DNA of 64,000 nt. It comes from Rhynchopus euleeides (Eukaryota > Euglenozoa > Diplonemea > Diplonemida > Diplonemidae). How positions within the stretch are numbered: the stretch's first letter is position 1; each line of letters begins with the position of its first letter. Shown in pieces: positions 47,084 to 57,605 of this stretch. Location: contig OY723297.1 in the NCBI GenBank assembly GCA_963210315.1, positions 1,178,001-1,242,000 on the forward strand, read 5' to 3'. A program made the position numbers and the translations under genes. The notes beneath the pieces are model-generated. The model had not been told where the DNA came from and did not search any database. It was given only the letters and a program-made list of their open reading frames with translations.

Positions 47084-47314
47084 TACTGCGAGGCAGCTTC
47101 GCTCCATCACCCAACCTGTGATCAGCCTTCCTCTCTGCCTACACCTGGTCGTCTTGCACAAAAATATCGTCAGATGCTTGTCAAAAAGTTCGCTTGGAGG
47201 GCAGCCACCTGTCATTTAAGATCACATAGACCTCAGCCGCATATCTACCTTCTTTCGGCCTTTGAGGAGAGCCGCGCATCGGGTGTCCTTTGACAGATGG
47301 CAGCCTCAGCCCCC

Positions 47315-47473
47315 GTCCTATGATGACACACCCATGAATTCTACAATGAGATCTCGTTCGTCTGAGACAATGCCGCACAGTGCCTCGTGGGTGGGGAAGG
47401 GGGTTCCGACCTCCCAACCCTTCGCGTGTCTGCTGTGTGGTGTCGGAGATGTGGGAATTCCATTTCTGAGGAC
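47315..47473 (+). ncRNA. Box C/D snoRNA array, copy 3
   Basis: Box C 47320-47326, D CTGA 47466-47469. Terminal stem GTCC/GGAC as in copy 1. The central hairpin now reads GGGGGT-tccg-ACCTCC, where A-U became G-U, so pairing is kept. Confidence 0.8.
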
Positions 47474-47601
47474 ACAACTGGCTCAGAGATGCTGTCCCTT
47501 TACAACCACGTCCCAAAGCCATGCCGCACAACGCTGTGACCCGTCGGGTGCAGAAGTTGCATTGACACCCATCCTGCCCGGAAGGTTTACCTCAACCCCC
47601 A

Positions 47602-47760
47602 GTCCTATGATGACACACCCATGAATTCTACAATGAGATCTCGTTCGTCTGAGACAATGCCGCGCAGTGCCTCGTGGGTGGGGAAGGGGGTTCCGACCTC
47701 CCAACCCTTCGCGTGACTGCTGTGTGGTGTCGGAGATGCGGGAATTCCACTTCTGAGGAA
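47602..47760 (+). ncRNA. Box C/D snoRNA array, copy 4
   Basis: Box C 47607-47613, D CTGA 47753-47756. Terminal stem GTCC with GGAA: three pairs plus an outer G-A mismatch, so it is the weakest stem of the five. D' guide unchanged. It reads CCACTT rather than CCATTT just before box D. Confidence 0.75.
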
Positions 47761-47900
47761 CACCCCCATTGGATCAGAGATTCGTCCTTTGCTACCACAT
47801 CCCAAAGCCACGCCACACAATGCTGTGAGCCATCGGGTGTTGGCAGGAGATGCAGCGACCCCCCGCCCCACCAGGATTCGAAAGATTTACCTGCGTGCCT

Positions 47901-48059
47901 TTCCCATGATGACACACCCATGAATTCTACAATGAGATCTCGTTCGTCTGAGACAATGCCGCACAGTGCCTCGTGGGTGGGGAAGGGGGTTCCGACCTCC
48001 CAACCCTTCGCGTGTCTGCTGTGTGGTGTCGGAGATGTGGGAATTCCACTTCTGAGGAA
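47901..48059 (+). ncRNA. Box C/D snoRNA array, copy 5
   Basis: Box C 47906-47912, D CTGA 48052-48055. Terminal stem TTCC/GGAA as in copy 2. The downstream spacer (ACTGCGAGGCAGCTTCG) is shared with copy 2, suggesting duplication of larger two-copy blocks. Confidence 0.8.
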
Positions 48060-48453
48060 CACTGCGAGGCAGCTTCGTTTGCTTGCCATCACCACCACCC
48101 AACCTCTTCTGCCAAGCCTCACACACCACATGTCGCACCGCATCCCTCCCATGCAATTGCCAGCGCAAGGGAATCACACCCACACACACACACGGTGAAA
48201 CTGTTTTGTTAAGCGCTGGCCCCATCTATCCAGCTGCTGCTGCTGCCCCCTCCACTGCCTCCACTTCACCTCACCTCCGCCAGGCCCCACCCACTACCCC
48301 CCCTGATTTGTTTTGCTGCATTTACACTGAAACAATCCGAGGGGGGGGGGGTGTGGAGCGTGTTTGGCGGGAATAGCGAGCAATCCTCCCCACCCCCCAC
48401 CCCCCCACCTCCCGCTTTCCCATCCACCACCCCCCCCCCCCACCCACCCCCGC
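48060..48453. other. Spacer upstream of the last gene
   Basis: Pyrimidine-rich with C-runs and a G-run (48340-48350). No gene recognised. Confidence 0.4.
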
Positions 48454-49251
48454 ATGGAATGTCTTATATCCGCACCGGCTCGCGACATCGGGGGTGCGTT
48501 GTCGCTGCCTGAAGTGAGCGGCACGTGCCCGAGGAAGTGTTCATCAGGGCAGGGCACACAAATCCCAGTGCCGCCTGTTGGAGCCCAAGAGGCGCACTCG
48601 TTAGGATGCTGCTCTGTCCCGAAGGCGACCCCAGTGCGGCCGCTGCGTGCCAACAGGGGGGGCGGTGCGGCGCACGCCTCCGGGGGTGTCAGGAAGGAGC
48701 TGCAGGCTATGCAGTGTGAGATGAATGTTATATCGGCGAAGGAGCAGAACATCCTCCGTTCGATGTATGCCGGTGAGCGCCGGATGCGCAAGGTGCGCGT
48801 GGGGGTCAGCCGGGTGCAGGAGTTCCAGGAGCGGCTGTCGGAGTCGATGTGGAAGTCTGTCGCCCTGCCCTTCAAGGTGCCGTGCCCCCCAAGCCTTCCC
48901 ATCGAGCGGGGCGGGATCGCCTTCCCCGTGCCCCCGAAGGTGCCGAACTACAACCCGGACCCGTCGCGCAAGCTGACCCCCAGGGAGCAGGACTTGCTGT
49001 GCACCGTGCGGCTGGCGAAGCCGATGCCCCACTATTCCTGCACGGCATGCACACCGGCGCTGCAGCCGTTAGGCACGCCGGAGGCACCCGTGCTGTCCAT
49101 AGACATGTTGACGCTCAAGCATTACCAAAACCCACGCCTGCAAAAGGAGCTCCGTGCACATGGGGAGGATATCGACCCAGATGAACTGAATCGTACCCTG
49201 ACAGAGTGGGAGCATGATCGCCGAAGGATAGAGGTTGAGATCAAGAAGTGA
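48454..49251 (+). CDS. Hypothetical protein, 265 residues
   Basis: Open frame starting MECLISAPARDIGG and ending at TGA 49249-49251. The first third is Pro/Ala/Cys-biased. A charged helical region follows (RKELQAMQCEMNVISAKEQNILRSMYAGERRMRKV, QEFQERLSESMWKSV), then a Pro-rich segment (PFPVPPKVPNYNPDPSRKLTPREQDLL) and a last helix, LNRTLTEWEHDRRRIEVEIKK. GC-rich codon bias supports translation from at least 48700 onward. I do not recognise a family; the mix of coiled coil and Pro motifs suits a cytoskeletal or axonemal part, which is inference. The true start could be an upstream exon. A transposon begins 13 bases after the stop. Confidence 0.6.
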   Translation: MECLISAPARDIGGALSLPEVSGTCPRKCSSGQGTQIPVPPVGAQEAHSLGCCSVPKATPVRPLRANRGGGAAHASGGVRKELQAMQCEMNVISAKEQNILRSMYAGERRMRKVRVGVSRVQEFQERLSESMWKSVALPFKVPCPPSLPIERGGIAFPVPPKVPNYNPDPSRKLTPREQDLLCTVRLAKPMPHYSCTACTPALQPLGTPEAPVLSIDMLTLKHYQNPRLQKELRAHGEDIDPDELNRTLTEWEHDRRRIEVEIKK

Positions 49252-49263
49252 TGGAGGGGGGGG

Positions 49264-52200
49264 CAGGCTTGCTCCGTATTCCTTGAAAAATAGCCAAAAT
49301 CCCGGAAATGTATTCCTGCTTTTTTCTAAGGATTTTTGCCTTGGATTTCGGACCCAGCAGTTCCCTGTGCCAGTCCCACAACCTCACGCAGTGCACCGCC
49401 TTGGAAAATTCTGTCACAAATCACTCATGGGCGCTCGTTTCGGCACGACTGCCGCGACCGGAACCGCATGGTGAAGGCCTCCTCGATCGAGACCACCACT
49501 GGCAGCCCCAGGTCCGGTAGCTCGCCATCCTCGGCCAAACACAATGTCGGCAATGACCGCCTTATTGTCATTGCAATGTAAGGCGCGTACGACCGATACA
49601 TGCGATGGTTGCCTCAACAGCATGAGGCGCTGCTGCGCGGCTTGATGACCTCCTATAGGGTCGGCGCCACCTGACAGTTCCCACTGGTTCGACTCGCTAG
49701 ATGGGGTATCCGGCGTCCACGGCTCATCTCTCCTGTGTCCAGTGATTCCGCCATCATCAGCTGCCAGATGAAAGCAAAAAATGGGTTTCGGGACCGGTTT
49801 TTCCAACGACACCCCTTCTTGACATGCCATAGTGGCATACGCGTCAGGACTTGGTGACAAGACAGGCACAAGCCACAGGGGGGTCTGGGGGGCAGAGCCC
49901 CCCAGCCGCCGGAGGCCACGGTAGTGAACATCTGGGTCTTGGCTGGAAAGAACACCGGTGTTTTGGGTGCCGGGAAGAAACAGAAGAGGGGCGGGTGTCT
50001 GGAGGACTCGTCCTCATCCCCCCTCGGAAAAAGTTTCCTAAGGAAAATCCTTGGAAAAAAATAAATTTCCCCTCCTAAAAATCCATACTTGTGGAACGGT
50101 CTTGACGACGGGATGTGGTTTTTCGGGCAGGAAAAAACGCCGTGAAAAAAAAGGGGAAAAAATTCACGCCGTGAAAATGTATGAAAACTTTTTAGGTGGG
50201 GCGCAACGCCGTGAAATATAGGAAACAATTACCGTTGGGTTTCCTGGCTTGTTGGAGCACTCATCAAAGCAGCATACGTCCTTATCTTGTCCGTCGGGGG
50301 GTTGCACTCACCACACGGAACCACCCTGTTGCGTCACACCTGGAACCATTCACACCTGCAACCACTCTTATGCATTTTAGGGCGCACTGTGCAGTCGTTG
50401 TATCCCAGATGCTGGCGCCTCCAGATAGGAGGCCAACGACACAGAGTCGCCGTGACCCATGGCTGCCTGAATGTGGCTCCACTCCTTCAACACAACCTGG
50501 CACAAGGGGGGTATGATCGGGTGAAGTTGCGGGACTCTGTGGAAGCGCAGATATTGACCCATTGGAGGTACTCCAAGAGCACTTCGCTGTGTCCAATGTT
50601 TATAGAAGTTCGCAGCATGCCCCTCACTGAGGGCCTGCTGCGAACATGGCAGACCGAAGGGATGCTGTCAGCAGAAGATGGAAGACACTGGCATGTTCAG
50701 TAGTGACCGTCTGAGGCCAAAACTGGCACTGCTCGCTGACCTGTATCTGTTCCAAGGCTGCTTGGGGCAAGATCAGCGGTTCTGTTCATTTTCTTCTACG
50801 GGCTCTGAGCACAAAGAACATGAACAACAACAATTCTGATCAACAGACCACGCACTGGGCACCAGGCTGGTTGCTGTGCTGGCGGAATGGACTGTACATG
50901 ACTTCTAGGCCTGTGGCATCAGGAAGTCGAGGAGGGTTGCCACCGCACTGTTCGTGGCGCTCGGCGCTGCGGGGGGTCTCCAACAAGGCGCCTCTTTGCT
51001 AGGGGGATTGAGCTGGCTGCCTTAGCAGCCGGCTTCTTGGCAGCCTTCTTTGCTGCGGCCTGTTGCGACATGTGACGACACCTCCTTGCGTTGTCACATC
51101 TCCATTCCCTGGAGTCATGTACCGAATGGGTTCCTCTCTCGCTCGCGCCATCCTCAGGTGCCCCAGGCATACCCCCTGATATGCCACAGCCATATAAGCG
51201 CAAGGACTTGTTTACTAGACGGGCACACGCCAGATCGGGGGGTCTGGGGGGCAGAGCCAACAACGGGACATGACTCGTCTGTTTGCTGCATCGCACCCTG
51301 GGCTAGTTGGGTCACCTCAAACATTGAAGGCACCCCCTCAAAAATACACCCCAAAAAAAACCTTTTGAGAGTTGTGCAACAACGCAGGAAACTGTGCCAG
51401 TGCAGATCCTTGCAGAACTTCCCACACGCTTCATGACAGGCGCGTGGGGTGTGATCGACGAGCCACTCACAGGATTGCCCCAAATGTGACCGGAAATTCA
51501 AATGCGTGGCGACTCGGGCCGTTCTGGTGAAGTCTGGGTGGTGATCTCACACCCCACTTTTTGCCTGCCGAATTCGCCTTGTGTGCGGGACCTGCTGAAC
51601 ACTGTACGGCCCAGCACACACTGTCAGCCACAGAAACAGCCTGGATCTGGCTGTGGCTGATTCTGTGGCCCAGTGTGGGCTGTTCCCACGTCCCTTCGGG
51701 ACGTGACACAGTCTGACATCAGTGACAGACACCCAGATCCGACCGCTCCCACACATCCAGCCAGACTGTCAGGCTCAACCCACCCACACCCATATCCGGC
51801 CCGTGTGCCGTGTATGGGTGGATTCGGGCCATCTGCAGGTTCAACACCTACACACAGCCACAGTTGCTGTCTCAGCCCACACGCACCCAGATCTGGCGTG
51901 TCTGGGTGTGTCCGTGCCAATCTGGGACGTTCCCGCCACCTCTTGGGTGAACCAGCAGAACCTGGTCCTGGCTGGTCTGACCAAGTCCGAGGCAGAACAG
52001 TCCTGTCGTGCTGTGCTCGAAAGTGCCGGGCGATGGCAAGAAACCATCATCTGCACCCCGTGTCGGCCTCAACTGCACCCTCGAGCAGGAAAAAAAGGCC
52101 TCGGGCCTCCGGCCCTCAGACTAATTTTTCACAGCGTTTTTTCCGCCTATTTTTTTTCCTTTTTTTCACGGCGTTTTTCTTTTTTTCCACGGGCCCGACG

Positions 52201-52614
52201 GGGTGACGGGGTTTTGAGGCCCCAAGCCCCCAGGTCCCCTACCTGGCCTACCCAAGTGCCTCACACCGGGTCCCCCCCTCCTGGTGGTCCACCGACGGAC
52301 AAGATAAGGACGTATGCTGCTTTGATGAGTGCTCCAACAAGCCAGGAAACCCACCGGTAATTGTTTCCTATATTTCACGGCGTTGCGCCCCACCTAAAAA
52401 GTTTTCATACATTTTCACGGCGTTTTTTTCCACCGTGAAAAAAGTTCCCTTTTTTTCACGGCGTTTTTTCTTTTTTTCCACGGGCCCGACGGGGTGAGAT
52501 TTCCAAAATATTTTTTTTTGGGGCCACGAGCGTTCCATAAGTATGAAAATCCTTAGAAAAAAATCGGGAAATTTCGGAGAGTGTATTCCGTATTCCATGT
52601 TAGGAGCAAGCCTG
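49264..52614. mobile_element. 3.35-kb TIR element inserted just after a stop codon
   Basis: CAGGCTTGCTCC (49264-49275) is exactly inverted at 52603-52614, and TTTTTTCTAAGGATTTT (49320-49336) at 52546-52562, so the ends form diverged TIRs of about 75 bp. Both ends lie in G-runs, so the target duplication cannot be read. A second, internal inverted repeat (50167-50297 and 52292-52422) lies within. Two related segments at about 49845-49900 and 51195-51256 share GCGCAAGGACTTG-like and GGTCTGGGGGGCAGAGCC words. No transposase is recognised, so it appears non-autonomous. Confidence 0.75.
50167..52422. repeat. 131-bp inverted repeat inside the 3.35-kb element
   Basis: Positions 50167-50297 are the reverse complement of 52292-52422 with no length change and only a few mismatches. 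Each arm contains CGCCGTGAAA/TTTCACGGCG words that recur in the flanks. The symmetric arms are not centred with the outer TIRs, so this may be an older element into or around which the outer one formed. Confidence 0.85.
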
Positions 52615-52627
52615 GGGGGGGGGGGTA

Positions 52628-53777
52628 GGGGGGGGTCAAATGGGGGTGACAAACACGATTTTTCAAAAAACCGGCGCAGAGGCCCCAAAGCCCCCGTAAA
52701 CCCTCCAAACCCCCCCCAGATCGGTCCGGAAACCCATCGAACCCCACTTTTCCACCATTCCGGGCACCTCAGGTGCCCGAATTGGGGTACCTAAATTTTG
52801 TGCCACCGTTTGGTACCGTACAGTGCCACTGTGTGGGAGGTTGGAAAAGAAAATGCCCCAACACACCACATCTGAGGGTTGCAATGCATGTTGCTTGCCA
52901 ACCACGTCATCCGGTGGGTGTCAGGCGCTATGTAGGTGGCATTAGCCAGGTCTTCGATGTGTTCTGGCTTGTATATATACCTCCCTGCCTGCGGCACAGG
53001 CACTGCCTTTGTCCCCCACACCAGCCACAGAGAGCGTATTGTACTCGGTCCACGGTTGCTGATTCATTGTGATGCGTTGTATCCCCGAGTGAACGTCACA
53101 CACTAGTGGCACCACCACCCGCCATCCGAGAGCTGTATTGACTTTGCGCGCTTCCGTTGTATTCACCTCGCCACGCATATTGCACCGTTCAGTACCAGTG
53201 CTCTTGGGCCAGGCAAAGTAGACCGCAGCAACTACCAATTCTGGCACAATGGGTACCACGACAGCGCACTTCATGTGTTCCCGGAATGTACAGCTCGTGT
53301 TGCAACAGTCGTTGTCAACACATCCCGGTTGTGGAGCACTGCTGCACAGGAATCACACGACCATCTGGACTGTTCCGTACCTACAGGCAGCCTCCCGGTG
53401 CATGGTGGCAGGGAGGTATATATACAAGCCAGAACACATCGAAGACCTGGCTAATGCCACCTACATAGCGCCTGACACCCACCGGATGACGTGGTTGGCA
53501 AGCAACATGCATTGCAACCCTCAGATGTGGTGTGTTGGGGCATTTTCTTTTCCAACCTCCCACACAGTGGCACTGTACGGTACCAAACGGTGGCACAAAA
53601 TTTAGGTACCCCAATTCGGGCACCTGAGGTGCCCGGAATGGTGGAAAAGTGGGGTTCGATGGGTTTCCGGACCGATCTGGGGGGGGTTTGGAGGGTTTAC
53701 GGGGGCTTTGGGGCCTCTGCGCCGGTTTTTTGAAAAATCGTGTTTGTCCACGTAAAAGGGTGGCATTTGACCCCCCC
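52628..53777. mobile_element. 1.15-kb foldback element with near-perfect 342-bp arms and TA duplication
   Basis: 52648-52989 and 53407-53748 are reverse complements over 342 bp with essentially no mismatches seen. After a short unpaired patch the inversion continues outward to GGGGGGGGTCAAATG on the left and CATTTGACCCCCCC on the right. TA flanks both ends (52626-52627, 53778-53779). The 417-bp loop has no recognisable transposase. The GGGGGGGGTCAAAT end matches the pogo-like element at 58033 and the MITE at 59362, so one transposase family could move all three. Confidence 0.85.
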
Positions 53778-54277
53778 TAGGCATACTTGTCCCCCCATTA
53801 TGGGGAGCCCCTTTTATGCGGGAAAATAGGGGGGGTTTATGGGGCAAATCCCCCATAAAAAACATGGTATGACAAAGGTCTTAATAAGAAAAGGATCTTT
53901 TCACTTCTTTCTTAAGACGTCTTAATGCAGGTGCTGCATTAAATTTCTTAAATTAATGACCCCCATTATTTTTAAGAAATGCAGGATTTCTTAAGGGGGT
54001 CTTCGCTGGTCGACAAACTTCGACAAACTTCGTCGTTCGTCACATAATTAGGAAAACGGCTGTTTCAGGGGGTTTTTCACCGAAGACGGCAGTGTTCTGA
54101 CGACGACGACAGGGGTCTTTGACAAAAACTTCGTCAGCGAAGACCCCCCCCCCAAAAATGAATTAAAAACCGGTTTTTCGGGGATTCTCGCTGTTCGTCA
54201 CCTGTCGTCAAATTTCGACAAAATTCGACAATTTTCACCTAAACCGACGGAAAATGCACCAAAATGCACCACCCACA

Positions 54278-55546
54278 GCCTGGGTCGGCCCAGGGTCTGG
54301 ACACCACTCCTGGACCCGGCCCAGTACGGGCGAGATCGGCCCATAGCCGGCCCAGCACTGCCGAGATCGGCCCATGTCCGGCCCAGTACGTGCGAGATCG
54401 GCCCATAGCCGGCCCAGCACTGCCGAGATCGGCCCATGTCCGGCCCAGTACGGGCGAGATCGGCCCATAGCCGGCCCAGCACTGCCGAGATCGGCCCATG
54501 TCCGGCCCAGCACTGCCGAGATCGGCCCATAGCCGGCCCAGCACTGCCGAGATCGGCCCATAGCCGGCCCAGTACGGGCGAGATCGGCCCATGTCCGGCC
54601 CAGTACGGCCGAGATCGGCCCATAGCCGGCCCAGCACTGCCGAGATCGGCCCATGTCCGGCCCAGCACTGCCGAGATCGGCCCATAGCCGGCCCAGTACG
54701 GGCGAGATCGGCCCATAGCCGGCCCAGCACTGCCGAGATCGGCCCATAGCCGGCCCAGTACGGGCGAGATCGGCCCATGTCCGGCCCAGTACGGCCGAGA
54801 TCGGCCCATAGCCGGCCCAGCACTGCCGAGATCGGCCCATGTCCGGCCCAGTACGGCCGAGATCGGCCCGTAGCCGGCCCAGCACTGCCGAGATCGGCCC
54901 ATAGCCGGCCCAGCACTGCCGAGATCGGCCCATAGCCGGCCCAGTACGGGCGAGATCGGCCCATGTCCGGCCCAGTACGGCCGAGATCGGCCCATAGCCG
55001 GCCCAGCACTGCCGAGATCGGCCCATGTCCGGCCCAGCACTGCCGAGATCGGCCCATAGCCGGCCCAGTACGGGCGAGATCGGCCCATAGCCGGCCCAGC
55101 ACTGCCGAGATCGGCCCATAGCCGGCCCAGCACTGCCGAGATCGGCCCATAGCCGGCCCAGTACGGGCGAGATCGGCCCATGTCCGGCCCAGTACGGCCG
55201 AGATCGGCCCATAGCCGGCCCAGCACTGCCGAGATCGGCCCATGTCCGGCCCAGCACTGCCGAGATCGGCCCATAGCCGGCCCAGTACGGGCGAGATCGG
55301 CCCATAGCCGGCCCAGCACTGCCGAGATCGGCCCATAGCCGGCCCAGTACGGGCGAGATCGGCCCATGTCCGGCCCAGTACGGGCGAGATCGGCCCATAG
55401 CCGGCCCAGCACTGCCGAGATCGGCCCATAGCCGGCCCAGCACTGCCGGGCGAGATCGGGCGAGATCGGCCCATAGCCGGCCCAGTACTGCCGAGATCGG
55501 CCCATGTCCGGCCCAGTACGGGCGAGATCGGCCCATAGCCGGCCTA
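54278..55546. repeat. 31-bp minisatellite array 1 (about 39 units) with higher-order structure
   Basis: The unit reads ATCGGCCCATAGCCGGCCCA then GCACTGCCGAG. Variation is confined to a few positions: TAG or TGT in the linker, and CACTGCC, TACGGGC or TACGGCC in the variable block. A six-unit (186-bp) pattern recurs four or five times. The first unit (54278-54317) is of the array-2 type (GGTCTGGACACCACTCC), showing common descent. Since 31 is not a multiple of three, all three minus-strand frames stay open for over 1.2 kb with the same 31-residue repeat. I treat these as non-coding. Confidence 0.95.
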
Positions 55547-55548
55547 GT

Positions 55549-55740
55549 CGTAGGATGCTGAACGAAGACAGCCAGCAGGCGCTGCTCTTCGATGACTACT
55601 CCAGCGAGACGAAGATCACGACACTCGTGGTCACAGACGTGCAGGCCTCGACCCTCTGCTTGGAGAAGTCTTTCGAGGGAATGCGGAAGGCGCTAGAAAT
55701 CCACAACCATGTGATCCGGAAGTGCATTGCGGGCATGGCG
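55549..55740 (+). pseudogene. Isolated class III adenylyl/guanylyl cyclase exon
   Basis: After a possible acceptor (CTAGTCGTAG) the frame reads 63 residues with the start of a class III nucleotide cyclase catalytic domain. TTLVVTDVQASTLCLEK contains the first metal-binding Asp (TDVQAST), followed by MRKALEIHNHVIRKCI, as in receptor-type and soluble cyclases. A GTATGA donor at 55741 falls at the usual boundary before the (G)YEVKTEGD block. No second exon is recognised downstream before the element ends, and upstream there is only minisatellite. So this is either a captured exon inside the mobile element or one exon of a gene whose introns are filled by minisatellites. The catalytic domain is incomplete in the window. 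Confidence 0.75.
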
Positions 55741-55768
55741 GGTATGAGGCAGGACATCGTCAGTGTCT

Positions 55769-56418
55769 GGACAGCACTCCTGGGCTCGGCCCAGGGACTG
55801 GACATCACTCCCTGGCTCGGCCCAGTGTCTGGACAGCACTCCTGGGCTCGGCCCAGGGTCTGGACACCACTCCCTGGCTCGGCCCAGTGTCTGGACATCA
55901 CTCCTGGGCTCGGCCCAGTGTCTGGACACCACTCCCTGGCTCGGCCCAGGGTCTGGACAGCACTCCTGGGCTCGGCCCAGGGTCTGGACACCACTCCCTG
56001 GCTCGGCCCAGGGACTGGACAGCACTCCTGAGCTCGGCCCAGTGCCTGGACAGCACTCCTGGGCTCGGCCCAGGGTCTGGACACCACTCCCTGGCTCGGC
56101 CCAGGGACTGGACAGCACTCCTGAGCTCGGCCCAGTGCCTGGACAGCACTCCTGGGCTCGGCCCAGGGTCTGGACACCACTCCCTGGCTCGGCCCAGGGT
56201 CTGGACATCACTCCTGGGCTCGGCCCAGTGTCTGGACATCACTCCTGGGCTCGGCCCAGTGTCTGGACACCACTCCCTGGCTCGGCCCAGGGTCTGGACA
56301 TCACTCCTGGGCTCGGCCCAGTGTCTGGACAGCACTCCTGGGCTCGGCCCAGTGTCTGGACACGACTCGTCGGCTCGGCCCAGTGGGTCGAGCCCAGGAG
56401 TGATGTCCAGACACTGTC
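55769..56418. repeat. 31-bp minisatellite array 2 (about 20 units)
   Basis: The unit is CTCGGCCCAG + TGTCTGGACAGCACTCCTGGG with variants GGTCTGGACACC, GGACTGGACAGC and TGCCTGGACAGC. It starts right behind the cyclase exon. The array ends in one inverted unit (about 56391-56418). The period is again 31 bp. Confidence 0.93.
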
Positions 56419-57114
56419 TGGACGGGAAGCTCCCCGCAGTGAGTGGTCGGGGGCCGTGGCCACGACCTCGGGGTGATGTCCAGCCGAGCAGAACGTGGCG
56501 CCCGGAGTACCGAGTGTTTGCTCCACTCAGAGGGGGTTCGATGCAGGACCCCTTCCCAGTCATGATCTCCTCAGTGCCTCCATCGATCCCCTCCGTCAGG
56601 GATCTTGCTGTGTGTAACATTAGCACAAGACCTAAACCCGCATCGCGTACCCATCCTTCGAAACCGTGCGATGTGCAATGTTGTGTTCATGTAGCTAGCT
56701 CGGAGAGTGTCTTAGCGAGCCCGCAAGGCTAGCTATATTTGCACCGTCCAACCAAATCTTGCTCAGCTTCGACTTGGCGCCGAGAGAGTTACGAGCGCTG
56801 CCCATAGAATCAGGTGTGCCGGGCGTGTGTGTCTTTATCAACACACGCAGACTCCTGCATACAGTAGACGGCCTACAGGCGAGGCGGAGTGTGACCTACT
56901 GTTGGGGGTGGTGAACTGGTCTGCGACGTCATCCTGCTGGTGTGCGACGTCTCCACCTCCTGCGGCACAGGGGGCCTTGTGATCTGGAGCGCTGGGGCAG
57001 CGCGGTGCAATGTCGGAGTGCGGACGGGCCAAGTCCCCCTGCTCCTGTGCATGCAGCGCAGATTTCTTGTTGCTGCGGTCCAGACAGCGGGCCGAGACCG
57101 GATGTGATGTCGGC
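56419..57114. other. Unique segment between minisatellites
   Basis: About 700 bp without a recognised gene. I looked for the next cyclase exon (YEVKTEGD-type block) and did not find it. Confidence 0.45.
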
Positions 57115-57605
57115 CCACCCTCGGGACATCACTGCCTGGCTCGGCCCACCCTCTGGACAGGACTGCGTGGCTCGGCCCATTCTCGGGACAGCACTGCCTA
57201 GCTCGGCCCACCCTCGGGACAGCACTGTCTGGCTCGGCCCGTTCTCGGGACAGCACTGTCTGGCTCGGCCCACCCTTGGGACAGCACTGCCTGGCTCGGC
57301 CCATTCTCGGGACAGCACTGTCTGGCTCGGCCCATTCTCGGGACAGCACTGTCTGGCTCGGCCCACCCTTGGGACAGCACTGCCTGGCTCGGCCCATTCT
57401 CGGGACAGCACTGTCTGGCTCGGCCCGTTCTCGGGACAGCACTGTCTGGCTCGGCCCATTCTCGGGACAGCACTGTCTGGCTCGGCCCACCCTTGGGACA
57501 GCACTGCCTGGCTCGGCCCATTCTCGGGACATCACTGTCTGGCTCGGCCCACCCTTGGGACAGCACTGTCTGGCTCGGCCCGTTCTCGGGACAGCACTGC
57601 CTGGC
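57115..57605. repeat. 31-bp minisatellite array 3 (about 16 units)
   Basis: The unit is CTCGGCCCATTCTCGGGACA + GCACTGTCTGG, with CACCCTTGGG and CGTTCTCGGG variants. It has the same 31-bp period, CGGCCCA core and CAGCACT block as arrays 1 and 2. Confidence 0.93.

Noticed and set aside
46691..48059. CRISPR-like reading of the repeat-spacer array
   Set aside because: Repeats of ~158 bp with long unequal spacers in a eukaryote, no cas genes, and a clear snoRNA explanation.
46720..48065. Repeated small frame starting MNSTMRSRSSETMPHS in each array copy
   Set aside because: Conservation is at the nucleotide level with RNA boxes and stem covariation; the frame starts inside box C/D RNA and its 3' part differs between copies.
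51722..52360. 212-codon frame inside the 3.35-kb element as a possible transposase
   Set aside because: His/Pro/Thr-rich without DDE, HTH or zinc motifs.
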